Assembly (NCBI GenBank): GCA_023525975.1
Contig: JAKNSE010000037.1
Coordinates: 5,562,501 to 5,626,500, forward strand
DNA from: Smallanthus sonchifolius
Lineage: Eukaryota; Streptophyta; Magnoliopsida; Asterales; Asteraceae
Direction of reading: 5' to 3'
DNA: 64,000 nucleotides
Shown here in pieces: positions 12,241-23,007 of the stretch (positions are counted from its first letter, which is position 1; each line of letters opens with the position of its first letter). The position numbers were made by a program, and so were the translations under genes. The notes below the pieces were generated by a model. The model had not been told where the DNA came from. It ran no database searches and worked only from the letters and a program-made list of their open reading frames with translations.

Positions 12241-14781
12241 TGTCACACCCCGACCGATGGCGGAATCATCGAGGCCGACAATGGAATGATTGTTCAAAAG
12301 CACATGATAACTAAAATGTTGCATAATTCATTAATTAAATTTAAAGACAACAAAGATCCAAATACAATACATTTCAAATAACCTAGTCTAGTTCAAAACA
12401 TTGATTTATTTAACTAGGTCCATAGTTCTTAAGTGGAGGAATCTTCGGCAAGCAATCACATATCCAAACCTGAAACATTATTTAAATCAAGTGTCAACTA
12501 AAAAGTTGGTGAGTACATAGGTTTTGTAGTTCCGATAAGTAGTAGATAAAAACGTTTTGCAACTCATTGTTTATCTTGTTAAACATAGTATATATATGGT
12601 GTATCATTTATCTAATCACAATTCAAACCTTGATTGACGCGCTTGAACATAACACAACAGCTAAGTTCGGTATGTTTGAATATAGTTACCCACTATATCC
12701 GGTATGTTTGAATATAACACGCGGCTATATCCGAGTATGCAGTAATAAACACCCTAACCGGGTGGGCTGGTCAGACACAATAGATCTATTAATATTACTG
12801 TTGGTTTTCTTGTGTTTAAATGTATGTACATCCAAGATAATAAGCATATAGTCCACATGTATAACACGTATAAACAATGTGAGTAGCATGTATAATGTTT
12901 CACCCCAAAATGTGCAAAAATGTAAAATAGGGGCTATGTAACTCACCTGGCTAGCGGATATGATAATCCACGAGTGCGGGTGATAAGGACGTTGAAACCT
13001 AAGCACGATGAAATCCTATGTGGATAGATAAGTATTATTGTATGTTTTATTTGTATGTGCGTACTCGTATTTAAATGTGTATGGGTTTTATAATAATATC
13101 CTTTAATATTTATTTGTATAAAATATGGTAGAAAATAATAATGACTTGGTAAAACTTTAACTTAAAAATTATATATATATATTGTTAAAATATTTCATTT
13201 TTAAATAAGTAGTTATTATGTATTTATAAAAGTTCCTATTTATTTATTTATTTATTTATATTATCATTATTATTATATATATTTTTTTTGTAAGTTGAAA
13301 CTATTTTAACAAATTTATAAAAATATAATATTTATTATTTTATAAAAAATTTTGTGGGTTAAATATGTATAAAAGAATTTTAGTGGTTTCCGGAATAAAC
13401 GAACTAGTAAACCGACTCGTTTTAGTTTTTATTGTATAAAAAGAATGTTAAAATAAGTTAAAATAAATAAATAAAATAAAAACAGAATAAAAAATTGGGC
13501 CGAAGGCCAACCGGGATCGAACCCGCGACCTCTGCCTTAAACACACACACGCATAACCAGCCGGGCTACTGCCCATCGCTGGTTATGTGTGAATCAGTTT
13601 ATTTAAATACACAAAGGCAAATCAGGTCGCTGGTCCTCGGTAACCGGCAAACCGTGTCCGAGGACACTTGGTTTGCCCGGTAACTCACGGGCGATGGTCG
13701 TGTTTTCGATTGAAATTGCTTACCAGGTGATAACAGAAGGTAATGAAATCGATTTGAGGCTCGAACCTAGACGCGAAAATTCTGGTCGGCAGTATTCTTT
13801 TTCCGAAAAATGTCCAGAATGGGAATCGAACTTCTGGATGAAATTTGCCTCTGAAACCTTGGTCACAGCTTCACTCAGGGACGACGAATGTGATGTTGTC
13901 TTCAATTTGAGGTGAGAGTGGGTGGAAGAGGGGTAGCGAGCTCGTGCAGGTCCGACTATGGCTATTTATAGCCGAGCTCGTTTCTCATGACAAAACGTGC
14001 AATTGGGCACGTCCCGACACTCGTCTGGACGAGACGAAGCTAACAAGCTATCAAACACGCGTGGAGGTTGACTGTCGGGCTTGAATTCGGGCGTGAGTTC
14101 TCGGCCACCAACAGGATCAGACGATCCGTATGTTGGGGAGACCAATTGGTCGGGGCCTTTTGTTCGCGTGGGAGAGACGAGGCTAGAGCTGCCTTTAGCA
14201 GCTGTCGAGGTGCAGGGAACAGCCCTGTCGAGGTGTCACCGGAAAATGCCTCGGACCGCCGGACAAACGTAGGGGATAACCGGAATTGCGAATTGGGTTT
14301 TGGCAGATTTAGTCCCTGTAGTTTGGTTTTGGTTTAATCTAGTCCCTGGAATAAATACGGATGAAACCTTATGGTTTGATTTGTACAGAAATAGTCCCTT
14401 GACTGATTTTTGTTTAAAACCCTTTAGTTTGATAAATTCTACAACAGCCCCTCAACTTTTATAAAAATTAATTTCTTTAATTTCTTTTAATTTCAAATAT
14501 ATTTTATAAACTTATTTTATTATTATTATTATTATAAATAATTTTTTTTTATAAAAGTTATTTATCTTATTTAAACAGGTTATTTTATTAAATATGCAAC
14601 TTTTAAATTTAGATTTTTATATAAGTTTTAAAACTTATAAAACTTTAATTAATTTAAATCCGTAAAATAAAAATACCTATTTGTATAAAACTAAATAAAA
14701 CACTTGTATTTTATTTAATTTGAGAATGATTACACGATAATTATATTACAAGTGCGCGAATGAAAAATCCGAAACGTCACA
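12241..14781 (-). repeat. 3' LTR of the outer gypsy element (complete, 2,541 bp)
   Basis: Runs from TGTCACACCCCGACC to CGTCACA and is followed by the polypurine tract. Compared with the right LTR it keeps 408 bp (12,605-13,012) that were lost there. It contains a tRNA-like module (13,506-13,580) and AT-rich stretches at 13,080-13,490 and 14,440-14,720. Confidence 0.92.
13506..13580 (-). other. tRNA-like module with A and B boxes inside the LTR
   Basis: On the minus strand (the element's sense strand) a TAGCCCGGCTGG A-box-like motif is followed about 40 nt later by GGGTTCGATCCCGG, a good Pol III B box. A 10-bp inverted repeat (CATAACCAGC/GCTGGTTATG) overlaps the A-box side. The second LTR has the same module at about 23,485-23,560. 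It does not fold as a full tRNA by eye: no matching acceptor stem. It may be a SINE or tRNA relic captured by the LTR. Confidence 0.5.
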
Positions 14782-14829
14782 GTCTCCCCATGTTAAAGGA
14801 ATTTCGCCCCGAAATTCAACTAGTGGAGG

Positions 14830-16800
14830 CTATGAAAAGAGATGTGGATACTTGGTCTTCATTTGGTCTTCACGTTCCCAAGTGAACTCGGGTCCACGTT
14901 TAGACTCCCAACGGACCTTGACAATGGGGATGCGGCTACGCTTGAGTTTCTTGACTTCTCGGTCCATGATTTCCACGGGTTTTTCAACAAAGTGCATTTT
15001 CTCTTCAATACGCACTTCATCAAGAGGGATGTGGAGATTTTCGTCGGCTAGACACTTTTTCAAATTAGATACATGAAAGGTCGGATGAACGTTGTTGAAT
15101 TCTGAAGGAAGATCGAGTTTGTAGGCCACTTTTTCTACCCTTTCGAGTATCTTGAATGGACCCACATATCGAGGTGCAAGTTTTCCTTTCTTTCCAAATC
15201 GGACTACGCCCTTCCAAGGTGATACCTTTAGGAGAACCATATCTCCAACTTGAAATTCCAAGGGTTTTCGTCGCTTATCAGCATAGCTCTTTTGCCGACT
15301 CCTTGCCACCCGAATGTTGTCACAGATAAGAGAGATTTTATCGGTGGTCTCTTGGATAAGCTCGGGACCGGTGATTTGTGCTTCACCAATTTCGTTCAAA
15401 CAAATCGGTGAACGACATTTCCGTCCATAAAGAGCTTCAAACGGTGCCACGTTAATACTTGTGTGGTAGCTGTTGTTGTAGGAAAATTCGATCAGTGGTA
15501 GGTGAGAATCCCAATTGCCACCAAAGTCAATGACACAAGCTCTAAGCATATCCTCGAGAGTTTGGATTGTTCGCTCGGTTTGTCCATCAGTTTGAGGATG
15601 GTAAGCCGTACTTAAATCCAAACGAGTACCAAGCGCAGATTGTAATGATTGCCAAAATCGGGAAGTAAAACGCGAATCACGATCGGAGATGATGTTCAAA
15701 GGGATTCCGTGATGACTTACGATCTCATCAATGTAGATCCGAGCCAATTTCTCGACTCGATAGTCCTCACGAATAGGCAAGAAATGAGCAGACTTTGTAA
15801 GTCGGTCGATAATAACCCAGATACTATCGTGCCCACTAGAAGTGCGTGGAAGTTTGGTGATGAAGTCCATAGCGAGGTTCTCCCACTTCCACATGGGAAT
15901 TTCTGGTTGTTCGAGGAGTCCGGAAGGCTTTTGGTGTTCGGCCTTCACTTTAGAACAAGTTAAGCATTTTGCCACAAAGAGGGCAATATCCTTTTTCATG
16001 CCGGGCCACCAATATTGCTGACGAAGACCCATGTACATCTTATCAGCTCCGGGATGTACCGAATATCGAGTTTTGTGGGACTCGTTCATCAAAAATATAC
16101 GAAGGTCGTCGCGATCGGGAACCCAGATACGGTCCAAGTAATTCAATAGACCGTTGGCTTTGGTTTCTAGCAAGAGTTCTACACCACATGCCATCTCTTG
16201 ATACATGTTTCCCTCGGTAACCGAGGTGTGTTGTGCTTGGAGAATACGGGCTTGGACATCGTTATGAATACAAACACTATGAAGCATGCTACGTTCCTTA
16301 CGACTCAAGGCGTCGGCTACAACATTTGCTTTGCCGGGGTGGTAGCGAATCTCGCAGTCGTAGTCGTTAAGAAGTTCAACCCATCTTCGTTGCCTCATAT
16401 TCAGCTCTTTTTGATTGAAAATATGTTGGAGACTTTTGTGGTCGGTGAAAACCACGCATTTAGTGCCATAAAGATAGTGTCTCCAAATTTTCAAGGCGAA
16501 GACGACAGCACCAAGCTCGAGATCATGGGTCGTATAGTTCTTCTCATGGATCTTGAGCTGACGTGACGCGTATGCAATTACTTGGCCACGCTGCATAAGA
16601 ACACAACCAAGACCTTGGTTGGATGCATCACAATAAACGACAAAGTCGTCATTACCACTAGGAAGAGTTAGAATATGAGCATTGCAGAGCTTGTGCTTGA
16701 GAGTTTGAAAAGCTTCCTCTTGCTTGGGTCCCCACTCGTAAGATTTACCTTTATGAGTCATAGTGGGAAATAATGTAAGCAGAAAAGCGGGTTTCATCAT
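14830..16800 (-). CDS. Gypsy pol C-terminal part: RNase H, integrase, chromodomain
   Basis: Intact 656-residue frame. It begins inside the RT connection region (YEWGPKQEEAFQTLK), so the start codon is an artefact of the upstream deletion. RNase H: D58 (YCDAS), E95, D120 (FTDHKSLQ), D163 (VADALS). Integrase zinc finger: H242, H249, C279, C282. Catalytic core: D312, D373, E409, a DD35E spacing. The C-terminal segment (RSRIPIVKVRW, then FTWEREDQMK) is the chromodomain-like tail of Tekay chromoviruses. A full pol would add protease and RT upstream; those and gag are gone. The retained enzymes would process cDNA and integrate it. Open state suggests recency rather than current use. Confidence 0.93.
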   Translation of the reverse strand: MMKPAFLLTLFPTMTHKGKSYEWGPKQEEAFQTLKHKLCNAHILTLPSGNDDFVVYCDASNQGLGCVLMQRGQVIAYASRQLKIHEKNYTTHDLELGAVVFALKIWRHYLYGTKCVVFTDHKSLQHIFNQKELNMRQRRWVELLNDYDCEIRYHPGKANVVADALSRKERSMLHSVCIHNDVQARILQAQHTSVTEGNMYQEMACGVELLLETKANGLLNYLDRIWVPDRDDLRIFLMNESHKTRYSVHPGADKMYMGLRQQYWWPGMKKDIALFVAKCLTCSKVKAEHQKPSGLLEQPEIPMWKWENLAMDFITKLPRTSSGHDSIWVIIDRLTKSAHFLPIREDYRVEKLARIYIDEIVSHHGIPLNIISDRDSRFTSRFWQSLQSALGTRLDLSTAYHPQTDGQTERTIQTLEDMLRACVIDFGGNWDSHLPLIEFSYNNSYHTSINVAPFEALYGRKCRSPICLNEIGEAQITGPELIQETTDKISLICDNIRVARSRQKSYADKRRKPLEFQVGDMVLLKVSPWKGVVRFGKKGKLAPRYVGPFKILERVEKVAYKLDLPSEFNNVHPTFHVSNLKKCLADENLHIPLDEVRIEEKMHFVEKPVEIMDREVKKLKRSRIPIVKVRWESKRGPEFTWEREDQMKTKYPHLFS

Positions 16801-17623
16801 GACGCATGCCAGTGCATGTGTATTTATTCAAAGTTAATGGGGGAAACTAAGCCATCTATTCCGGGTAGAACGTGATGTTATAGATCATTATTCGCGTAGT
16901 AGGAATTGCCGGGACTTGCATGCACTACAAATCGTTATTACGTGTGCACCCGTAATAATGATTTGCTTTGCATGTTCATCTAGTTCTTCCTATCTTGCTA
17001 TAATGTCCCCAAATTTTGAGTTTAAGTTCGGATCGTATCCTTGCGAATACATTGACTTATCAACGTTAAATAATTCCTCAAAACTTTCAAGGAGACATGC
17101 TTTAGCCTATAGGTAAACACTCACTTCAGGAATTCCCAGGAAAGCATACGGGTCCGTTTATTTGGATTTATACGAAATGCTTTCCTAGACAGAAAACCCA
17201 ATGTACAGGTGTCACCCTTCCAGATTGCACGTGTCCTTTACTGGTTTCAAGAAATTAAGTCGTTGACGAGATTTTTAAGATTTTTATAGACTTGGGAGTC
17301 TATGAGTATAAAATGTGTAGGAATGTTGCAATTAATATGGATTAGGAAAGAGTATGGATAAGGATGGATAGTGTATTTGTTTGCATAAGTTTGTTTGTCA
17401 AATGTGTATGTAAAGTATGTATCATGTATTTAAAGCCTTGTATGTATGTGTATAAGTCTCATGTATTAGACTTGGGAAAAATTCAAATAATACCTAACTA
17501 CAAATAATTCACATAGCAATTAATCATTTAGCACATAAAACATAAAAGGGAGTCCTAGGGTTATAGTCTAGGTCATTGTGTCTAATAACCTAATTCCCTA
17601 TAACCATGGCTCTGATACCAATC
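16801..17623 (-). other. Leader of the outer gypsy element, with primer-binding site
   Basis: About 820 bp lie between the pol remnant and the right LTR. GCTCTGATACCA (17,609-17,620) is the reverse complement of the usual Met-tRNA primer-binding site, three bases from the LTR. No gag frame is visible. The junction near 16,800, where leader meets the RT connection region, is the deletion scar that removed gag-protease-RT. Confidence 0.75.
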
Positions 17624-17987
17624 TGTCACACCCCGACCGATGGCGGAATCATCGAGGCCGACAATGGAATGATTGTTCAAAAGCACATGATAACTAAAAT
17701 GTTGCATAATTCATTAATTAAATTTAAAGACAACAAAGATCCAAATACAATACATTTCAAATAACCTAGTCTAGTTCAAAACATTGATTTATTTAACTAG
17801 GTCCATAGTTCTTAAGTGGAGGAATCTTCGGCAAGCAATCACATATCCAAACCTGAAACATTATTTAAATCAAGTGTCAACTAAAAAGTTGGTGAGTACA
17901 TAGGTTTTGTAGTTCCGATAAGTAGTAGATAAAAACGTTTTGCAACTCATTGTTTATCTTGTTAAACATAGTATATATATGGTGTAT
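17624..17987 (-). repeat. Right (5') LTR of outer element, first part
   Basis: Matches 12,241-12,604 nearly base for base and stops at GGTGTAT, where the nested element begins with TGTAACATCC. Confidence 0.92.
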
Positions 17988-18106
17988 TGTAACATCCCAA
18001 AAATAATAAAACGAATAAATATAGCGAGACCGGCGATTTAGTCGGAATATTTGAACAAAAGGGAGCGGGCTTGGGCTCGGCTTCAATGGGCCGAGGGAAG
18101 CCCAGG

Positions 18107-18117
18107 TATATATATAA
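18107..18117 (+). promoter_or_regulatory. TATA box of nested LTR
   Basis: TATATATATAAG, about 120 bp inside the LTR, ahead of pyrimidine-rich sequence that could hold the transcription start. This position would make U3 very short and R-U5 long (about 1.8 kb). Confidence 0.5.
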
Positions 18118-18494
18118 GGCAAGGCAGCCCTCTTCCCTGCTCATTCCACACTCACGCAGCTTCTAGAGAGAGAAAGGAAAGCTCGGGTCTAGAGAAAGTC
18201 GACGGATCGTCACGAGATTGGAGGAGCACGTTACAGCTGAGCCCGCGAGCAAAACCTCCGAATCAGAATTACAATCCAGGTAACGATTCGACCACATTAT
18301 GAGTTTTTGTTCGTTTTGGGAGTTTTCGGGTTTTTACTAAAAAGATAGCGATTTTGCGGATGAAACTTGAAAGTGAGCTTAGGTATAGCATCTAAAATGA
18401 AAACCAAACGTTTTGATCTAAGAAAAATAGAGATTTCGGCTCGATCAGACTCGCATGCAAAAACTGCAGATTTTGGGAAGACAATGTGCAGACC

Positions 18495-18766
18495 TATCGA
18501 AACTACTTAGTTTCGATACATTCATACCCATCGAAACTACTTAGTTTCGATATGTGCAGATCCATCAAAACTACATAGTTTCGATATGTGCAGTAGTTTC
18601 GATATATGCATACCTATCGAAACTACCATAGTTTCGATAATAAGCCCACGATCCGAAGCTAAGATTACACCTAAGTTACCTATCGAAACTACCAAGTTTC
18701 GACAGAAGCAACCTATCGAAACTACCAAGTTCGATAAAGCAAATCCATCGAAACTACTAAGTTCAA
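18495..18766 (+). repeat. Array of short palindromes in the nested LTR
   Basis: Roughly seven units built on TATCGAAACTA...TAGTTTCGATA. The first (18,495-18,518) has perfect 11-bp arms and a 2-nt centre; later ones decay on the right arm. Unit spacing is irregular (about 30-70 bp), so they are dispersed palindromes rather than a regular tandem array. Confidence 0.85.
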
Positions 18767-19180
18767 GCATAGTAATGTCTAATGTCATCTAGAAGCACTA
18801 CCTTACGAGTATGAGTTTATTATACAGATTGTGAGTGACATTAGTGACGCTCAATAGCCAGCTTAGCGTATTTCAGAAACTACTCATCAGGTGAGTTCTA
18901 TGTGCCCCCTCTTCTATGTTATGTGCAAACCTTATTAAATGTTTTGGGGCTGAAATGTATACACTAAATGAATAAATGATATGAATGCTAATGTGATCAT
19001 ACGTGATATACTAATATATATTTTATATATATGTATACGAAAATGAATTATGCACAAAGAATGAATCGTATGATTATATAGAATGAATGAAAGAATAACA
19101 CAATGTGTAAGAATGAAATCTTGCTTTATATCCATGTATATATTGCTTGACAAATATAAGAAAAAGTTATGGACGCTTCG

Positions 19181-19401
19181 ATGATGACGGACTACTTCGG
19201 TAGGATGGTTGTAAGATAATGACGGACTACTTCGGTAGGACGGTTGTAAGATAATGACGGACTACTTCGGTAGGACGGTTGTAAGATAATGACGGACTAC
19301 TTCGGTAGGACGGTTGTAAGTCATGACGGACGGACACAAGTTGCCGGACGGTTGTAAGAATAAAATGACGGACGGATACTAGTTGCCGGACGGTTGTAAG
19401 A
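19181..19401 (+). repeat. 35-bp tandem repeat in the nested LTR
   Basis: Four near-identical 35-bp units (ATAATGACGGACTACTTCGG followed by TAGGACGGTTGTAAG) and two diverged units that keep the GACGG and CCGGACGGTTGTAAG ends. Confidence 0.9.
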
Positions 19402-19914
19402 ATGGTGGGCCATGACGATGGACCGTGGCGTTTGTCTTAATGACATTCGCAAACAAATGACGGGTTGATCACTCTTAAGTGTATGACCCATGAAAGTTAA
19501 GAAAAGAAAAGGTGAATGCATATATATATGGAATCACAAAAGAAAGATGAAAGAAAAGCAAAAGTTATGAATGTATATAATTATGTATAATTATAAAGAA
19601 AAGAATGATCATACTTAATAGTTTCAAACTAGAACTCACCAGCGTTAGCTGACTTTTAGTATACATTTCAGGTACAGAAAGGAAGGGTCGTGCGAAGGCG
19701 TGAAGGTTACCCGGCACGAGACTGACATCCCACTTTTATTTATGTTAAGAAAATGTTATGTTTCAATTTTTAAGACTTCCGCTGTTATGACATGTAATTT
19801 GAATGATGTTGCTTCCGCTACTTCTGAATGTTTTAAATTTAAGTTCAGTAATTACGACTATGTTTATGAGTAAATCCAACAAGTGAGGTTGCCCGGGAAA
19901 GGGGCCTTACAAGT

Positions 19915-19926
19915 TGGTATCAGAGC
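19915..19926 (+). other. Primer-binding site of nested element
   Basis: TGGTATCAGAGC is complementary to the 3' end of plant initiator Met-tRNA, where reverse transcription starts. Confidence 0.9.
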
Positions 19927-20265
19927 AATAGTTTGAGAGATTCAGACATCCCTAAATGTCTGGACTCAAACTGATTATGGGACCAACGCACGGATGTCAG
20001 TATGGGTAACCAACGCCAACGCCAGCACGGTAAGTAAGTAGTAAAGTTAATGCTCTTGCATAAGAATAGATACCATAACTTAGAACAAATAGATGTTAAT
20101 GCCATAACTGATTTGAAGAGTTTTGAACCCGAAAAGCAATGTAAATTAGTAATCACAAACCGGTCACTGTAATTAAAAATTTACCTTGCTCGTACTGTTC
20201 TAAACTATGATCTGAAGAAATGTCATTGATGTATTCCCTCTATAACTATCAGGAAACTAAGAATT

Positions 20266-22992
20266 ATGGCTGGTGGAGGAAGAATAGGACGCCGAGGCGG
20301 TCGCACTGGCCGAGTAGGTAGACCCCCGTTGAATCAAAGACTAGAAGAAGAAGAGAGTGCACGCAGAACACACCGAGAGTGTGCACGAAACAGAAGTGAC
20401 CCCAACTGGAGACGACAATCCAGGGCCGATACAGTTGGAACCCGAAGTCAGGGATGCTATTGCCCGTGAAGTTGTGCTCACTCTGAAGAAGGTATTGCCT
20501 GATCTACTATCCGAGGCAATAAAGAAAAGTAAAGAGGAGGATGAAGAAGACAAGGAAGAGAAAGTATATGATAGTGATGGGGATGAAATAAAGATAGGAT
20601 CGAGCAACCGTGGGTGTACTTACAAAGGCTTTAAGGACGGAGACCCACCCAAGTTCGATGGAAGCAAGGATTCAGTGGTAACGCTTGAATGGATTGAGAG
20701 GATGAATGCTGTAATCAACATCAGCGAGTGTCGACCAGACCAGGCTGTTAAATACGTTGCTCATTCTTTCACCAACGAAGCACTAAGTTGGTGGAGGAAT
20801 ATTCAGAGAACTAAGTCACCAAATGCTATAAACAGAATGACATGGGACGACTTGAAGAAGCTGATCATCCAAAAGTTCTGTCCACAGAACGAAATTGATC
20901 GAATGGAAAATGAATTCCTAAACCTCAAGGCTGGAAACAAGACGCACCGCCAGTATACTTCGAGATTCAATGAGCTAGCTCAACTAGTACCCCACCTGGT
21001 AGAAACTGAAGACCGTTTGATCAAGTACTATGTTAAGGGGTTGCCACAACGGGTCCGTGTTCATGTAAAAGCTAACCTACCCTCGAGCTTCGAGTCGGTA
21101 GTGAATCTGAGCGGAATCGTCTACGACGACTACGCCAATGAGGACCCAGCACCTGAGACGCAAAAGAGGAAATGGGAGAACCCGCCTAGGGGCACTGGGA
21201 AAGGGAATGTAAACATTGAAGTTAAGAAGCCAAGAACAGATGATTATGAAACCTGCAAGAAGTGTGGAAAGCGACATCTTGGCGAGTGCCGAATCGGCAC
21301 CACCATCTGCTATAGATGTGGGAAAGCGGGGCACTGTTCTCGTGACTGTTTAAGAGACACTAAATGCCAAGGATGTGGACTGTTTGGTCACCTGACTAGG
21401 GATTGCAGGAAAACCAGACAATCCGGTTCGGGAAAGGAAAAGGAAGCTGGAAGGGAACAGCCAAAGGCTAGGACTCGAGCCTATGCACTGACTGAGGAAG
21501 AAGCAAGAGGAAACCCTGATGTTGTGTCAGGTACGTTTCTAGTAAATGATGAAAATGCTGCTATTTTATTTGATTCTGGTGCTAGTAAAAGCTTCATATC
21601 AAATGCATTTAGTCGTAAACTGGATTGCACTATCAACACCATAGTAAAGGCCTTTAGCGTACAAACTGCCGTTGGTAAAAATTCGGCAGTATTCCAAGTA
21701 ACAGAGGATTGCATCATAGAAATAGAGGGACATAAGTTTCCTTCTAGACTATTCCTTCTCACCTTAGGAGGATTCGATATAGTATTGGGTATGGATTGGC
21801 TAGCTGCCAACGAAGCTCAAATCATATGTAAACGTAAGAGGATACACCTCAAGGCTCCAAGCGGCAGCCCAATTACGGTTTATGGGGATTGGAATTGCAC
21901 GATGCCGAACATCATCTCGATGATCAAGGCCGAAAGTTACATGAGGCGCGGTTGCGAAGCTTATCTGGCATATGTTATAGATGATAGAACGAAAATGAAT
22001 GAACTCAAGAATGTACCCGTGGTGTGCAACTTTCCGGAAGTATTCCCTGAGGATCTACCTGGGTTACCACCCGATCGGGAAATATAATTTCAGATTGACT
22101 TACTGCCAGGAGCTGAGCCCGTTGCCAAAGCCCCCTACCGATTGGCTCCGTCAGAAATGAAAGAATTAATGTCTCAACTAGAGGAACTAACCGAGAAAGG
22201 ATTTATTAGACCGAGCATCTCACCATGGGGCGCTCCGGTACTATTTGTAAAGAAGAAGGATGGCAGTATGCGCATGTGCATCGACTACCGCGAATTGAAC
22301 AAGAGAACAGTAAAGAACAAATACCCACTACCTAGAATAGACGACCTTTTTGATCAACTGCAAGGTGCGAGTTGGTTCTCAAAGATCGATCTTAGGTCGG
22401 GTTACCATCAGCTGAAAGTAAGAGAAGAAGACGTACCAAAGACCGCGTTTCGCACGCGTTATGGGCATTATGAGTTTCTCGTGATGTCCTTCGGATTGAC
22501 CAACGCACCAGCAGCGTTCATGGATTTGATGAATAGAGTATGTCGACCAATGTTGGATCGATCGGTGATAGTTTTTATAGATGACATACTGGTGTATTCA
22601 AAAAGCGAGGGTGATCACCATTGTCACCTAAGAGAGGTTCTGGAGGTGTTAAAGCAGGAAAGGTTATACGCAAAGTTCTCCAAATGCGCGTTCTGGCTTA
22701 GGGAAGTCCAATTCCTAGGTCACGTAATAAACCCAAACGGAATCATGGTAGATCCTGCAAAGATCGAGACAGTAAAGGAATGGAACGTCCCAAAGACACC
22801 AACAGAGATACGAAGTTTTCTGGGATTGGCAGGCTACTATCGAAGGTTCATTCAAGATTTCTCAAGGATAGCCTCGCCACTAACTAAACTGACACGGAAG
22901 GAAGTGAAATATGAATGGGGTCAAACCCAAAACAACGCGTTTGAGGAACTTAAGGCACGATTAACCCAAGCTCCAGTCTTAACACTACCTGA
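20266..22992 (+). pseudogene. Gag-protease-RT of nested chromovirus, broken
   Basis: The likely start is the ATG at 20,266 (MAGGGRIGRRGG). A frame change near 20,350 moves the reading to the frame open from 20,357 to 22,087. That 576-residue frame holds the gag domain (about residues 90-200, with SWWRNIQR), two zinc knuckles (CYRCGKAGHCSRDC, CQGCGLFGHLTRDC) and protease (LFDSGASKSFIS). A TAA at 22,085-22,087 interrupts it. The same frame resumes with the RT domain from about 22,142: LFVKKKDGSMRMCIDYREL, FSKIDLRSGYHQ and the catalytic FIDDILVYS. It stops in the RT connection region at the deletion. Full chromovirus polyproteins run to about 1,400-1,500 residues. One frameshift, one nonsense codon and a truncation make it inactive. 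Confidence 0.92.
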
Positions 22993-23007
22993 GGGTTTTA
23001 TAATAAT

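Larger units (their letters stand above)
17988..19911 (+). repeat. 5' LTR of nested chromovirus (1,924 bp)
   Basis: Starts TG, ends CA, and is followed three bases later by the primer-binding site. It contains a TATA box (18,107-18,117), an array of CGAAACTA/TAGTTTCG palindromes (18,495-18,766) and a 35-bp tandem repeat (19,181-19,401). No second copy is in the window, so the left border rests on the comparison with 12,241-12,604. Confidence 0.85.
17988..22992 (+). mobile_element. Nested chromovirus (Ty3/gypsy), 3' half deleted
   Basis: Inserted in the right LTR of the outer element. Its 5' LTR is 17,988-19,911 (TGTAACATCC...CCTTACA), its Met-tRNA primer-binding site is 19,915-19,926 (TGGTATCAGAGC), and its gag-protease-RT region is 20,266-22,992. 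RNase H, integrase and the 3' LTR are missing. The break passes into the outer LTR at about 23,008, so a single deletion took the 3' half of this element plus 408 bp of outer LTR. Its right target duplication was lost with them. Confidence 0.9.

Noticed and set aside
13495..13915. Open frames starting MGRRPTGIEPATSALN and MPGNSRAMVV
   Set aside because: They recur identically at 23,474-23,894 and lie inside the two LTRs of one gypsy element; no protein family features.
19181..19401. CRISPR-like repeat array
   Set aside because: Units are contiguous without spacers, and the host is a plant; it is an LTR minisatellite.
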